Positions 46,345 through 58,629 of a stretch of DNA of 64,000 nucleotides are shown in pieces (position 1 is the stretch's first letter; each line of letters opens with the position of its first letter). The position numbers and the translations under genes are program-made. The stretch comes from Pezizomycotina sp. ARF18 (Eukaryota; Ascomycota). Where the stretch lies: contig AZLU01000008.1 in NCBI GenBank assembly GCA_002224055.1, positions 299,492 to 363,491 of the forward strand, given 5' to 3'. The notes below the pieces were generated by a model, which did not search any database, was not told the origin of the DNA, and was given only the letters and a program-made list of their open reading frames with translations.

Positions 46345-48210
46345 TTAATTCAGTAATGGGCGCAAACCCGCGACCGCGTAAGTGGGGAACTTTTCTTCAA
46401 CAATATCCTTGAACGCCTCGCCACTCATCTTGCAGTTCACGAGTGTGCTCGTCAAAGCAGTCCTTCGAACGTCTCATAACTTCGAACCAGGATTGTTTAG
46501 AAGGGTAGATTGAGTAGAAGAAAAGTATTTCAGCTTGGGAAACCTATCGGCCGAGGTATGCAGTATTTCCTATATTCTAGATTTAATATTCGGAATATCG
46601 TATGAATCGTCATCTATTCTTAGCTGTAAGATCTCGAGCTGGCGGTGGCTTTCAGGATGTGTAAAACACTTTTTCTTTCTCCTTCCTGCAACAAACAGGC
46701 CACGAGCTTCGTTTAGTAAAGATCGGAGAACGTGGCATCTCTCTCTGTCTCTCTTCGTAAAACAGAAAAAGAGAGGAAATTTTTTTTAAAAAAAAGATCA
46801 GAATTTTTACGAACCTTCCGCGGATCGCAATCATTCCCGGCATGCGGCAGCTCACACCCAAGGAAACAAGCTCGGGTAGCTTTTCAAGAGGCATGCGAGC
46901 AATATCCTCATCAAACCCCTCCGTTTTATCGCCAGAAAAATGGAAGTATTGCAGAGGTGAGGTTTCCATTGCCTGTAAAATTTCACGACGGTCCTCTCTT
47001 TGATATTTGACAGGTTGCTTAGCTCGAACCTTCGGAGCGCTGAAGTCTGCCTTTGGCGAAGAAGTTAATGGGCCCGGATGTGAAATTTGAAATGGACAGT
47101 GACTGTAGACTTTTTGCCCGCGATTGATCAAGCACTTCCCAACTACTTCTCCTTCTACCCTATATGTGTTAAGGTAAGCGTGCTCGGGGCACGAGAGGTC
47201 TATCATCCTGGAAAGGTAATTATCCGGTTTCGTCCAGCTCTTTGTCCAGATACAAGTCTCCTCCGAGGCGGATACTTTGAGCCTTAAGAGTCGGTTGCCA
47301 GAGCCCATATCGTCACCTTGCAGTGCTTCCGCTTTCGCGGCCTCGGCTTCGCACAGTCTTTCAAGCGACTTAATTTCAGATTTCCATGGACGGTATAACT
47401 CGTTGATTTCATTAACCAGGTCGCTCGCGAGGGACTGCAAGTTTAGACACCAGACCAACGTCTGTGCAATGGACTCGATACTTTCTTCAAATATGTGGTT
47501 AATTCCGAAATGCGAAAGATTTCTTCCGATGGGCGGCAGCAGGTTCGCCTCCCGATCGATTGCTTTGCCTTCGCGCTTGGTCGGCGTGGCGAAGATTTCG
47601 CGATTTAGGTGTGATAGCTCTACAAGGCCAGCGAAAGTATCCGGCTCCACCATGTCGTAGACAGGGTAACCAGGGAAATCTATAGCGAAGCTGTTATCCC
47701 TTTTAGACTGTTATTTGACAGCGTATCATTTATAAATATAATGAAACGAGTAACGGAGAGAAAAATGGCAAAAAATGTGAGAATATAGAGCAATCCTTAC
47801 GTAAAGCTTTTCAGATTTCACAATTCTCCATTAACCTTTTTATACACCGATCCCAGGCAGTGCCATCAATCGAGGCTAGTGTAGGTTCCGGTTCTGGGTT
47901 ATAACTATACGTGAATTGTTGAGGATTCCATGGCAGATAACAAGCTCTTTAACGAGATTCGCACGACCTTTGCCATTCTTGCATGACACTGGCGAGGCAA
48001 AGTATGAGAGATAAGTTCTGTAATCTGAGTTGTCCACGTACCGCCGCTGATAGATGGTGACTTTCCTAAGTGCCTTGGGTGTTACTGCTTCATCGAGGCT
48101 CTTACGGGTGAGCCGTAAGGAGCGGACCGTCTCGCCGTCCTCATCCGATATTTGATCCGGGATACACCTTAGGACGTCCAAGGAAGAAGGTCCAATCTAG
48201 CCATCTCCAT
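46345..48210 (-). CDS. F-box / leucine-rich protein (frame-interrupted, two in-frame stops)
   Basis: ATG 48210 gives MEMARLDLLP, then one lost base in a T run leads into LDVLRCIPDQISDEDGETVR, SLRLTRKSLDEAVTPKALRK, an F-box. An intron with donor near 47810 (GTAAGG) and acceptor near 47692 (ATAACAG) joins to FPGYPVYDMVEPDTFAGLVE. Then come a long helical domain (SIAQTLVWCLNLQSLASDLV, EIKSLERLCEAEAAKAEALQ) and leucine-rich strands (METSPLQYFHFSG, LEKLPELVSLGVSCRMPGMI). A second intron (donor about 46817, acceptor TTGTTGCAG near 46689) leads to HRQLEILQLRIDDDSYDIPN, then an in-frame TAG, EILHTSADRFPKLKYFSS, an in-frame TGA, and SGEAFKDIVEEKFPTYAVAG to TAA at 46345. About 540 residues, typical for the class. 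Confidence 0.6.
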
Positions 48211-50585
48211 GGAAAAGGTTAGCAACAAGTTTATAGTTTCCTATCTTGCGGTACGTAAACCTATGAAGTGTACTGGTTCACCGAAATATTAATATCAATT
48301 CTGCTTATGAAGCTCAATGGAGGCCGGGTGGAGGCCCCAGCCCAATCTGGTTTAGTGCAGTAATAAACGCTAACCACTTTCCCGGGTTTGCTCACAACAT
48401 CGGTATTACTAGTACCTGAAAATGGGCCTTTCTGCTTTGCTTCCGAATCGTAGTGAAGAAGGAAAGAAAGAAAGCAAATAGCCCATGAAACTTACAGATA
48501 ACTGCAAAATCTGCTATCTAAATAACAACCACGGTGGCCTGGCTACATACACACGTGGTCTTGAGGAGTTCATAGCGAACTCTCAGAGTTCTCCGTCTCT
48601 GGTTGTGACCCGATTGTATCCCGCTGCGTTGAGAACCTTTTGGTATCAAATATCCGATGTGTGGTTTTATATATACTGTATCGCGGATATGCACCCCGAT
48701 AACTAGTGGTTATCCGTCAATATCTCCGGGACGGGAGGTTTTCGCGCGGTCGGCATCTTGATATTCCTTCAATGTCGAGGAATTGACGGTGTTTCCAACT
48801 CTTGTATGAGATCTGAGACACTGATACCCAGAAACCCGCCCTATCGGGGTTGCACCTGCTCAAACCGATATAGTTTGCTGCCAGCCTTACTTCGACTCTC
48901 GCAGTACAGCTCTGAGCTTGTAGTCGGAAGACGGCTAAATGGGAGCTTCATCGCCGGAAATGATGAACTTTCTGAAAGCTTGAGAAAGTGATTGACGTTT
49001 CTCTCCGCTGAGCTGCTGCACTGCTCGGAAACCAATGTGCAAATGTGCTTTATCAGTTGCATTGGTCGATCCAGGGACGGCAAGCCGCCCATGGAAAGAT
49101 GGCTGAAATATTACCTCATCTGAACGTATGTATATTCTCCGGCTCTTGTATATGTCCAAAATATCATCTCCTTTCTGGCCGTAAATAGCGGGATAGTGAA
49201 GCAGAAACGGAATAAGAATGTATTTGAAGTAATTGAATATAAATTACGAAAATTATAGTACCACCGACAATATAATTTCAATAATTTTATAGTTTTAAAT
49301 AATACTGAAATACTGGTAATTTTATCACGTATTTTTATTTCTTTTTGAGATCTGAGAGTGTAGAGAATGTCTAAAGAACAATATATACAAACGGGCTGGT
49401 AGGTCTAGTTGGGAACAGCAAAGGCGGGGGTATAGGGAGGTATACCTAAAAAGGTGAAAAAGCTCGCGGCCGCGGCACCTTCCATGTCTCCCAGATACGT
49501 GTAAAGCGATCCCCCCTTATTTAGACCCACGCTGATAACCTCAATAGAAACGAGTGATTAGTGGGTCCAAAACATCGCGAACTGGTCCACCAGAGAATTC
49601 TGGTTACGCATTTAACGTATATACTAGTCCAGAAAGGAAAGTCCCTATTTTATCTGTTCTGCATACAGCCGAATCCCTGAACGAGGCGCTCCACGTCCTA
49701 AATTCAGCTTGGGAGGGTTCCGGGATCACAATTCAGTGCCAAAACCCAACTTTCCGTATGAGCGCTAATTGCTGTTAATGTTCACACCACAACGGTGCTG
49801 TCAATATATTATAGTTGGAGACAATATGAAAGTCATGGAAGTTCTGCTGTCATGGAGTGTTCTCCATTCATATCCATTCATAAAATCTAGCAACACTGAT
49901 CACAGACTGTCTACTTAGATATTGATATATATAGGCCTGCTGCTCTCCCGACTTCCTAAAAAAACAATATCAATAAACACCAATATCGCTTCCTTATTCT
50001 CAAATTTGTAATATAATTAGTTATACGCTTGTGTACCTTCGCTTATCCACAAGCGTAAACAGTTGAATATAAACTTCGGGGCCCTTTTGAAATAAGTTTA
50101 TACACTTTTTAAACCGTGCTTTGGCGAGTTGTTAGGGCCTTGTCTACAGTATCGTAAGAAATAGACTGTTCTCAATATTGAGACGGCATCAAAAAAATTT
50201 TGATACCTGTATTGTGACCGGGACCTCCGAAGCTTCATACAGCGCTTGAAGGGGGGGAAAGAAAGGTAAAAACAAGGTGCTGTTCTTTTTTCATACACCA
50301 ACTGACTTATTCTCTCGACTAGCGGAGTTAATTGACTGAGCAAAGTGAGAATTGCCTACAAGGTAAGAATAACATGCTTCATTCAACCAGGAGAACTGAA
50401 AATAAATATGTAACAAAACAATCAGTGAAGGGGACTCGATTCGCTGGATCGCAGCCGGTTACGAGGACCATTCACTCGATAGTATTGTGCACTTGATGTG
50501 GGTCAAAGACTGGATATTTGCTGAAGCCTACACCAGGTCTTAACAGAACTCTATCTTTATCGATCAAAAATCGCTCCAGAACGCC
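48211..50585. other. Spacer with a coding-like minus-strand patch
   Basis: At 48935-49159 the minus strand reads DIYKSRRIYIRSDEVIFQPS, FHGRLAVPGSTNATDKAHLH, IGFRAVQQLSGEKRQSLSQA, a coherent 70-residue trace that continues in a shifted frame toward 48840. It may be a gene fragment but has no start or splice support. 49.2-49.4 kb is very AT-rich. Nothing else identified before 50586. Confidence 0.3.
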
Positions 50586-51145
50586 ATGCCTTCCCCAAAT
50601 AACACTCCCACATACTCATATCCAGTCTCCGTTACGACGGGAATCCAATCAGAGGAGGTAGCCAACCGAGCTCCAGAGAGGAAGGAAACCGTCATTTTTA
50701 ACACGCCAATTGATCTCGGGTACACAATGGAGAAGTTTATCTCGGACACTTCTAGCGCCAGCGTTGGCTTTCACATCGGGTCAAGGTCAACCATCGATGA
50801 AGCCGAACTCGAAAAGCTCCTTTCATACTATCTAGATGAAATGGTTGAAGCTGTCGTCGATGAACTTGATAAAGGTAGGCTATTGCTTATAAACTTGAAG
50901 GCTTAATTTTCCTTTATTTTTTGTCGGACGTTGACTTGTTGGAATGTTTTCTTCGTTTAGAGTTCGTCGTGGAATGTCAGACACCGTATTCCACCAACAT
51001 TGACATCGACATCGACGCTGCTGACGCCCGGGAAACCCCGGCTAAACATTGCGACGAAGCTAAGCAGCCGTTGCTTGACGGTTGCGTACTTGTTGATGGG
51101 TCGAGCGATGTGTCTCATTTCGAGTCGAACTGTCAAGGCAAATAG
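50586..51145 (+). CDS. Two-exon small protein, member of local 'Y-x-x-[DE]-[LM]-V' family (intact)
   Basis: Exon 1 (50586-50874) begins MPSPNNTPTYSYPVSVTTGI, is polar through residue 45, then reads TPIDLGYTMEKFISDTSSAS and LLSYYLDEMVEAVVDELDK. An 86-nt intron (50875-50960, GTAGGC..TTTAG, phase 1) follows. Exon 2 (50961-51145) begins with the bases AG, giving Glu, and reads EFVVECQTPYSTNIDIDIDA, then an acidic tail ending SNCQGK and TAG. 157 residues, no indel. No signal peptide or membrane segment. The helix at the exon 1 end, the intron phase and the Y-x-x-x-[IL]-D-I motif after it recur in genes at 53.2, 55.6, 58.3 and 62.1 kb. Function unknown. The best-preserved copy of the set. Confidence 0.65.
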
Positions 51146-53190
51146 AACTCGCCATCGTGTCCAGACGACATGCTACCTAGAAGTTCACGAAATTCGGTTA
51201 TGCCTTTAGTTAGCCCTGAATCTACATGTGATTTCATGCTGAAAACCGACGAAACGGCGGAGGAGAAAAAGAAATGTTAATTTTTATTGAGCATTCTTCT
51301 TTATGATAATGGCTCCGAGCCTTCAAGAAATTAAAACTGAGAAAGTACTTAACTGTTTCTCTTAAAAAAAATTTTTATTCTTAGTAGGTTTATTCATTTT
51401 GATTTGTAATTTAATAGATTTTTAATAATAATATAGTCATGTTTCCTTCTTCATTCTTTCTGATTGTTGTTCTTTTAGATAAAATAATAGTAGTGTTTCT
51501 TTTCCTCGTTATTATTTCTTTCATATGGGGTTCGTATGTGCAGAGGAAGGATGAAGGAAAGGATTTTGGGGGAGAAGAGGGTTTTATTGGAGACACTCAG
51601 CCTCAGCCTTCTTTTTCTTTTCTTTTTTCTTGAATGTTACGCCGCGGTGCAATATTTTCTCCAAGCCCCGTAATACGCGATGACAATTCGCTCATGCAAA
51701 TGCAATGCAGTTCCTCCTCCTCCTTCTCCTTTCCTTCTCCCTAAAATTTTAAATTCTCCATCTATCTCCCTCGGTGCATGTGTAGTAAACTACCGGTCTA
51801 TTGTGTTATCATTCACCAGCATTCTCCATTAAAATTAGGTGACGAGGCTACGGCCATGTTATTTCAACTTCCGATGATCGGTTCTCTTAGAACAAATGAT
51901 TAAAAAAAAGAAAAGAAACAGAAGTAAAACAGTAATCGTCATCTAGCCGTGATTCTAAATTTCTTAGAGGGGCTAGCTCGGACTCCTGGTTGGCCGATAC
52001 GATGCCGATAGGTAGAACGTCACAGGTCCACTTTTCGTCCAGCCAGCTTTCTTTTCCATTTCCCCCTTTTTCGCTTTTCAAACATCGGTAACCATAGAGG
52101 GCGTGTTGTGCACGTTTTATATATTTCACGTTCGCAGCTTCGCCAAAAGCTTTGATCTTGGCATTCCTTTTTAAACCCCAGCAAAAAATTGCTTATCAAC
52201 TGGGCAGTCACGTGCCTTGTGTAAATAGTCTGATATCTTTTATAAAAAAAAAAACAAAAAAAAATGATGCCACGAGACCAGCCTTCAAGTTAACAACATG
52301 AGGAAATAGGATAAGAAAAGTAGGACGGGGCTAACTAGGTTTCCGGGTTTAACAAAGAATCTTTGTTAACCACTTGGTTAGAACTTCTCTAATAAAATTA
52401 TTAACCAGATTATCAATTATTTCAATGTTCAGGTTCAGTTGGAAAGGTGCGAAACAAAAGTTGAGGTGAAGGGGAAGGGAGTCAGGATGCAAGCTGCAAA
52501 AAAAATGTAGAGTTAGAGGGAAGGGGTCCTTTCTGTCTTTTACCATCTCCCCCGTCCAATCATTTCGACTATAGACCTTCCCGCGCCAATCTTTTCCAGT
52601 AGATTTTCTTCCAGTAGATTTTCTTCTAGTAGATTTTCTTCCAGTAGATTTTTCTTTTCTTTTTCTTCCTGTGAACCCTAAAAAGCTACCAGTCAAAAGC
52701 GAACATCAAACCAAACCATGGAAATTTAGAGCTGTTAGGAACCCAGGCCCACATTTCGGAGAAATGCTCAACTACAATGCCTTCTTTTGCTACCTCCCTC
52801 CCCGTCATATATTCACGAACAGAACATGAAATATTATAAAAATGGGAGCAGCACCAGCTTCAGTCACAAAATTCCAAAAGAATAAAACTTCAACCAAGCT
52901 ATAAAGCCAGTAATAACATACAATCCTCGTTTACACTCCGCAAAATACCTTACATTCTATATAAAATCTTAACCTTTACATGTATCAGTCTCATTTATAG
53001 AACTTTTACCAATACAATTCATTAGTAACACATTAGATATCTGAACATAACATTCTCCCGAACATCTATAGTTATATGCTTCTTTCCTTTTATAATAGCC
53101 TATACAAAGGACCAGTCTTTATTTTTTTTTTCCCCTCGAGCATACCCAGTTTCATCTCTTTTGCTTTACCCTTAAGGCTCTATATTCACA
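51146..53190. other. Spacer with 15-bp minisatellite
   Basis: AT-rich. Contains the minisatellite at 52598-52657 inside a 115-codon minus-strand frame (52349-52696; starts MTGSFLGFTGRKRKEKSTGR and is Lys/Arg-rich). The frame may be an artefact of the repeat. CT-rich leader precedes 53191. Confidence 0.4.
52598..52657. repeat. 15-bp minisatellite AGTAGATTTTCTTCC, four copies
   Basis: Copies start at 52598, 52613, 52628 and 52643, with one C/T variant. On the minus strand it encodes Ser-Thr-Gly-Arg-Lys in each unit, and the period is a multiple of three, so frame is kept. Confidence 0.85.
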
Positions 53191-53704
53191 ATGCCGGCCT
53201 TTGCAAAGACTTGCTTCCCTTCAACACTTCCTACCGAGGCTACTCCGATGTATATCCTCGCTAGGGGCCCTTCAAATCCTAAACCAAAATCCAAACCAGA
53301 AATCCGCGCTGTTTCGGGAGTACCCGTGCACCTAACTTATTCCATGGAACGGTACCTGACTTCAGGAACCTCGAATACCGTTTTCGATCCATACATCGCC
53401 GTCGAACAGCAGGTCTACCGAACCGGAGTCGTGAAAAAGACCTTAGAGAATACATAAGGAACCTAGAATTATAACCTATAGCTCTGAAGAATGTAATTAC
53501 TCGATCCTTTTCTATCTTCAAATTCTTTTCTCTATCAATTACCATTTCATCTAATTAACTCATTCTATAGACCTCGAAGATAGTACTAGGAGCCCTGCTG
53601 AGCCATACGAAGCTCATTACCTGACGGAAATAGAGGATTTCGGGAAATATAGAAGCGACGAATTCGTGCTACCTTCCCCTACCTTCTATAATAAACAGAA
53701 ATAA
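53191..53704 (+). CDS. Two-exon small protein, divergent paralogue of the 50.6 kb gene (one frame change)
   Basis: Exon 1 starts MPAFAKTCFPSTLPTEATPM, then a basic Pro/Lys linker, and GVPVHLTYSMERYLTSGTSN, which lines up with TPIDLGYTMEKFISDTSS of the 50.6 kb gene (Pro, Leu, Tyr, Met-Glu, Ser shared at the same spacing). It continues DPYIAVEQQVYRTGVVKK, shifts frame once in an A-rich tract near 53450, and reads HKEPRIITYSSEE. A 78-nt intron (53493-53570, GTAATT..TATAG, phase 1) joins exon 2: LEDSTRSPAEPYEAHYLTEI, EDFGKYRSDEFVLPSPTFYN, with TAA at 53702-53704. Its Y-L-T-E-I-E-D matches the Y-x-x-E-[LI]-[DE] motif in the other members. About 170 residues. Confidence 0.5.
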
Positions 53705-55366
53705 GAGTTGCAATCCACCACTTCTAATCAGGAAATATGGTGCTTGCTCGGAAAAAAAAAAATAAATAAATAAAATGAAATAAGTAAAATACCGATCGCA
53801 ATTAGTAATGATTATAAGGCCGGCAAATATTCTTTAGGTATAGGTAAAGGCGGTTGTCGGTTGTAGGAGTTTCTTCTTCGTTTTCATTCATTCTCTTACT
53901 AAAAAGAAAAAAAAAAGAAAAAGGGCGCCCCTTCTGAATCTAACTCATATCTTGCCTTGTGGGGGTAGAAAAAGGGCAAAAAAGTGTGGGAGGGCACCGG
54001 TTTATGAGAATATATACGTTTTGTTTGCTTGAGCCTCACAGCCTTGTTGCGCTTTCCACGGTTATTCTTACTTCGCACGGGTATTACTCCCAAATAACTC
54101 TGTCGTTTGTCAGCTTATATCCTTCGATGATGCAAGCCTTTCTGTAATTGTTTATCACGATTATGATACGGATTTTTCCCGTGATATAATATTAACAGAA
54201 ATCAAATGATGGTAATCAAGATCATGATCATTCTTGAGTTTTCGTGTAAGCGGAACATCGTAGTATTTTCTCACCTATGGTTTCTTCAAGGAATCTTGAA
54301 GGCTTGTGAACCGGAGAAGAAAAAATCTTTCACCGCAAGATTTTGCTCGTATGACTAGCAATCGCAAGATATGAGCTCCAACTTACTCCGGGTCAGCTTA
54401 CGGCGTTGCCTTTCTCAAAGGTGTGTGAACAAGAAGAGGCTTTTTTTCGGCTCTGGTTCGCCTCGTAGTTTCAAAATAGGTGGGGTTTAGAGCTTTTTGA
54501 TTAAAAGAGCAAGCTCTCATTCAATTTCTTCATCGTTTCTTTTTCTTAGATGTTGGTGCAAAGGGCGTAGGCGTTCGAGATTCATGCGAGTAACAGAAGA
54601 AACGTGTCAATCAGCTTTCTTTCCTTTTTTCTAACTTGATCTTCTTGGCCGCCCGATTTCACCTGATAATTTCTGTTACCCGTTTCAGCTAGAGGGATTC
54701 AATCAAATCAAATCAAATCAATCGCGGAAAACCTTTTAACGGCAAGGATGCTTATTGGTTCGCTTAGAGATTAACTTGCTTTTCCATAGTCGAGGATCCA
54801 AAGATGAAGGCAATAACAGCACGCAGTTTGTCCCTGTACTTTCGTCTTTCTCTTTCTTTTTTTCTTTTTTTTTTTTTTCTTTTTTTCTTTTTCCCTATCG
54901 ATCCCATCTATTTTTATCTGCTGAATATCCCTAAGTTTCCCCCCGAAGAAAGTTGCCCTACTGCTCTTCCCTCCCCGGTGTTTCCCCTCCATCCTCTGTA
55001 CAAAAAGTGATTTTATTCACGAACTTTCGGTCCTCCCACCAGTCTGATCTATAGTGATTAATAAATATATTCCTCGCTCACATATCTTTTCACGCAAGCA
55101 GATTTCTTTGAAGTTTGAATAAAATTCGTTTACTCGTAGAGTAACTATGTGCATCATATAACACATTACATTGGAAGAGTGAGGCTCCGCCATCCTAGGC
55201 ACAACAAAAGATACTCTCAGAGTAAAAACATATTTACAATCGTGATTTCCCAGCGCCGCACACGTTATATGCCCAAACAAAAAAACCTTTTTTTTTTTTT
55301 TAGAAATTATGAATCTACGCCGGGAATACAAAATAGCTATTACGGCGCCTTTTCTCGCGTCTGACT
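53705..55366. other. Spacer, homopolymer-rich
   Basis: No gene seen. It contains AATCA pentamers at 54701-54720, T-rich tract 54850-54890, and A/T runs. Short frames across these tracts are not real. Confidence 0.45.
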
Positions 55367-55737
55367 TTAGATATCGAGTTCTGGTGGGTAGGAATACGAA
55401 GAGGGTCTAATTATATTGGCCAAGAGTATATGTGAGAGAAATGTTCTTGATACAGAAATCATATGTAAATAATGGATGAGCGCATTATTCACCTTCATAA
55501 AGGAACCTTGCCGCAATATCGACGAGATCCTTAATATATCGAATCGGAGGTTCTTCTTTCGCTGAGGCATCGTATATTGGCTTCCGTGTTGCTTAGCCCA
55601 ATGGTGGGTTATAAGGACTTGATTGTTGTCGGTATTCAACTGCTGATTCGCCGTAGTCTTGATTTATCGTAAGACAAATGGGATTCCGAGGACGACGAAC
55701 AGGTGAAGACGAGTGTGAAGTGCAAAGTTGTCGACAT
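55367..55737 (-). CDS. Two-exon member of the local small-protein family (frame-interrupted)
   Basis: From ATG 55737: MSTTLHFTLVFTCSSSSESH, then NQDYGESAVEYRQQSSPYNP, then KPIYDASAKEEPP and RYIKDLVDIAARFLYE, directly followed by a GTGAAT donor at 55492 (phase 1). The final exon reads SSYSYPPELDI and stops at 55367-55369. Its acceptor is probably the ATTAG near 55410, though that is one base out of phase. The helix RYIKDLVDIAARFLYE and the ending YPPELDI match the genes at 58.3 (HYIKDLVDMLRNHLAK, YPTELDILE) and 62.1 kb (HYIKDLVAIAMTILNK, LPVELDISDGDE). This is the only minus-strand member. About 110 residues with two frame changes. Confidence 0.45.
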
Positions 55738-58316
55738 GATGTAAGTATCAAGCAATAGTTATAAACTGGAGGTGGAAGATACGGTTTGAAATGTAGTGCA
55801 CAACATATACCAGAGACCGAGGTTACAGGGAATATATTTTGTTTTATTACGAAAAAAAGACGATATGAAGTATATGAACGTATGAAAGCTGAGCTTTCTG
55901 ATTAATAGTCGGTTAACAGTAGACGGTTGAAATAGTTTAAATAAAAATGACAGGCGACGATGAAGGACAGAGGAGGGAATATATATACACATTTGTAATT
56001 CAGGAAACCGACTGTGCGAAGAGTAAGCTTACGAGCACTCTTTCCCCTCCGATTAAATTACAATGAAAAAAAAAAAAAAAATCCCCAGGCTACGTAGATT
56101 TTAGCTTCGATTCGCCTCGTAGGTCTTTGGAGGTGGGGTAATAGTGTAATAATTTCCTTGAAGGTGCGAGAATGACCATTTCCGCCAGTTGAAGTATTCG
56201 CCGAGAAAGGGGAGCCGGAAGCTCTATCGTCGTCTTTTCGGAAGGTGGCTTTCTAATTTATGCGGGGATAGGCACCTTATTCTTTCCCTCTCTTCATCTT
56301 TTCCCTTTTTTCAGTCGCGAGCTCCAAAAGTGCTTTTTGCTTTTGTAAAATTTTTAAATAAGAGAAAAATAAAAAATCCAGTCCGATTTTCGCGGAAATT
56401 TTGTCATTGTTTGGCCCTGATTGGCTCGCTTACATCCGAATTTTTCGCGCACTTTATAAAGCAAGGGTAGTGACGAAAGTTGGATATGTATAAATTTTCG
56501 GTGTCGCTTTTTCGCTTTTTTTTTTTTTTTCCTCCTTTCTTTCCTTTTTGGCTTTATTCCATTCCCTCCCCCCGGGGAAGGAAGGATAAACCTGTTGAGC
56601 TCGGAACTTTCGAAGAATAACACCACCAAACCCGATTTTCGGCCAAGTTTGTTCCCTCTTAGTCTGTCTACTTACACAAACGCTCTTCTACAATACAATC
56701 CTCCTCCTTCCTCTTTCTTTCTTTTTTCTCCTTTTTTTTTTTCTTACTAAATACCACACATACCACGCGCCCAGTCGTCTTAAAATACGTAAACTTGCTT
56801 ACCGACCTTTAATTTTTTGGCGTATATGAGCTATTAAAGTCACGTGATTTGATTATATTGTTCTGTGAATTGTTAAGTACGGCTAGGCTAAGGCGTAGGC
56901 AATGACAATCTGGATGACTGGAACCGAAGAAGTTCTTTCTTTAAGGGCAAATATAAACGATTAACATAGCCTCATCTGCTACAACCGGTAACAGTGGTGT
57001 ACCGATGATATATATATATATAATAAGTATTGTTTATCACGTTCATGGCGTCATAGGTTATGAACGAGTTTTTTTTTTTTTTTTTTTGGGGGGGGGTTTG
57101 AGCTTTCGCGGTTTCGCGGGTGTTCCGGGGTGGCAGGGACACTGAGCGTTACACTACTAGTAAGTCGCTTCGATTCGCGATTCGGTTGAATAAGTCGCTT
57201 TAGACAACTCAACTCCCATATTATTTTTGTTTTCCATCCATTGAGATCTTTCACGCAAGGGCACACAGCCACTATCCAATGACAAACATAACAACCACGG
57301 AAACGTCCGAATTGCGGTTTATTCCACAAAAAGTCAAGGGTTTAAGTTAAGTCTTGGGGAAACAAAAAATAGCTATAGAAGAAATGCGCACGCTCCTTTC
57401 AGGCCAATAATGTTAATCTTCGGGTAAGAAAATCAATAACTATTTCATATTTTAAAATTGCCAAATAATCGTAATCAATGGATTTGTTTTTCGGAAGCAA
57501 TATCTAACGATTTTGAGATATAGGTACAGAACTTTTTTGTGGGGTTGTAACTGGAGATACAGTATAGAAGTCGTCGTGATCCCACGGAGGCTCTAGATAT
57601 ATAACTCAACAAAAAGACATTATTAAGGTGTCTTAGTATTTTGGCTAATCCGCAGTCAATAAGAGGCTAACGCACAGCAGACCAGAAGCAACAAACAACC
57701 TTTCTTATCCCGCGAGTGAAGAGCGTCTGGTTTTGCCTGATGGTAGAGCTTTACGAGGCCAGAGCTTCTTCAAATTATCGAAAGTGAAACTGTATAGCTA
57801 AACTAGAAGGCGGCTTAAGCAAGGCCAGCTCGCTGTTTTTTCTTTTCGCTAGCTTTCCCCCCAAAGTTTTTGTCCCACGACGCCCGCCCCCAACACAAAA
57901 AAAAAAGTGGTCGCCCACCAGACCATTTTTTCGAGCTGTTGGGGGCCAAAAAAAAAAAGATGGGCCGCGAACAGTAGCCAGCTCTTCAACTTTTGTTTCG
58001 AGTTATTAGGGCCAAAATAAATAAATATATAAAAGGACTGCCGACGAGGCGCCCCTCAACCTTTTTCTAGCTATGAAGGCAAAAAACGACGCTAAAGCCC
58101 TTCTATTCTCGCGACCAAATAACAAGCAATCGATGCCATTAATTATCGTGAACGAGAGAAAAACCTATACATAATTCTTTATCATTCCCCCCCCCCCCCC
58201 ATCGTCACCTTCTCTTTGCAGTACATTTGTAAAAAAATCCTTCGTCAACCGCTTCAGCTGATTCCTTTTAGGGTTTCTATCTGTCCAAGTAAAATCCAGA
58301 ACGTCCTTTCTTCATC
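55738..58316. other. Long spacer, homopolymer-rich
   Basis: No gene supported. Includes A, T and C runs (57071-57087 T run followed by Gs; 58187-58200, 14 Cs just upstream of the next gene) and a locally repeated word (CGAGCTGTTGGGGGCC at 57933 and CGAGTTATTAGGGCC at 57999). A 92-codon minus frame at 57051-57329 crosses a T run and is not called. Confidence 0.45.
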
Positions 58317-58592
58317 ATGTCAAAAAGCTCGTACCATCCGTCAATATCGTCAAGCCCAAACCATCGTCCGATCAACTCTCGTTAATAATGAGAGTCAAGT
58401 TAGGCTCAATATAACTATCGGGTCTCAGCAGTCCACCAGCTACCAGGCGCCAGTAACACGTTCTTCCAAAAATGCGGGCGGAACCAATCTCAGACTACAG
58501 GAGAAAGCTTAGAGGAGTCCAGGGTCATTATATCAAAGACCTCGTTGACATGCTGCGAAATCACTTAGCGAAGGTGACGATACCACTCATAG

Positions 58593-58629
<37 letters not shown>

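Noticed and set aside
50586-53704. Zinc-finger or known transcription factor assignment for the small two-exon genes
   Set aside because: There is no Cys/His spacing that fits, and the shared motifs are not part of a family I can name.
54850-54900. Hydrophobic ORFs through CT/T-rich tracts (Phe/Leu-rich products)
   Set aside because: Their composition is forced by simple sequence. The same holds at 18960-19140, 25200-25540 and 63560-63600.
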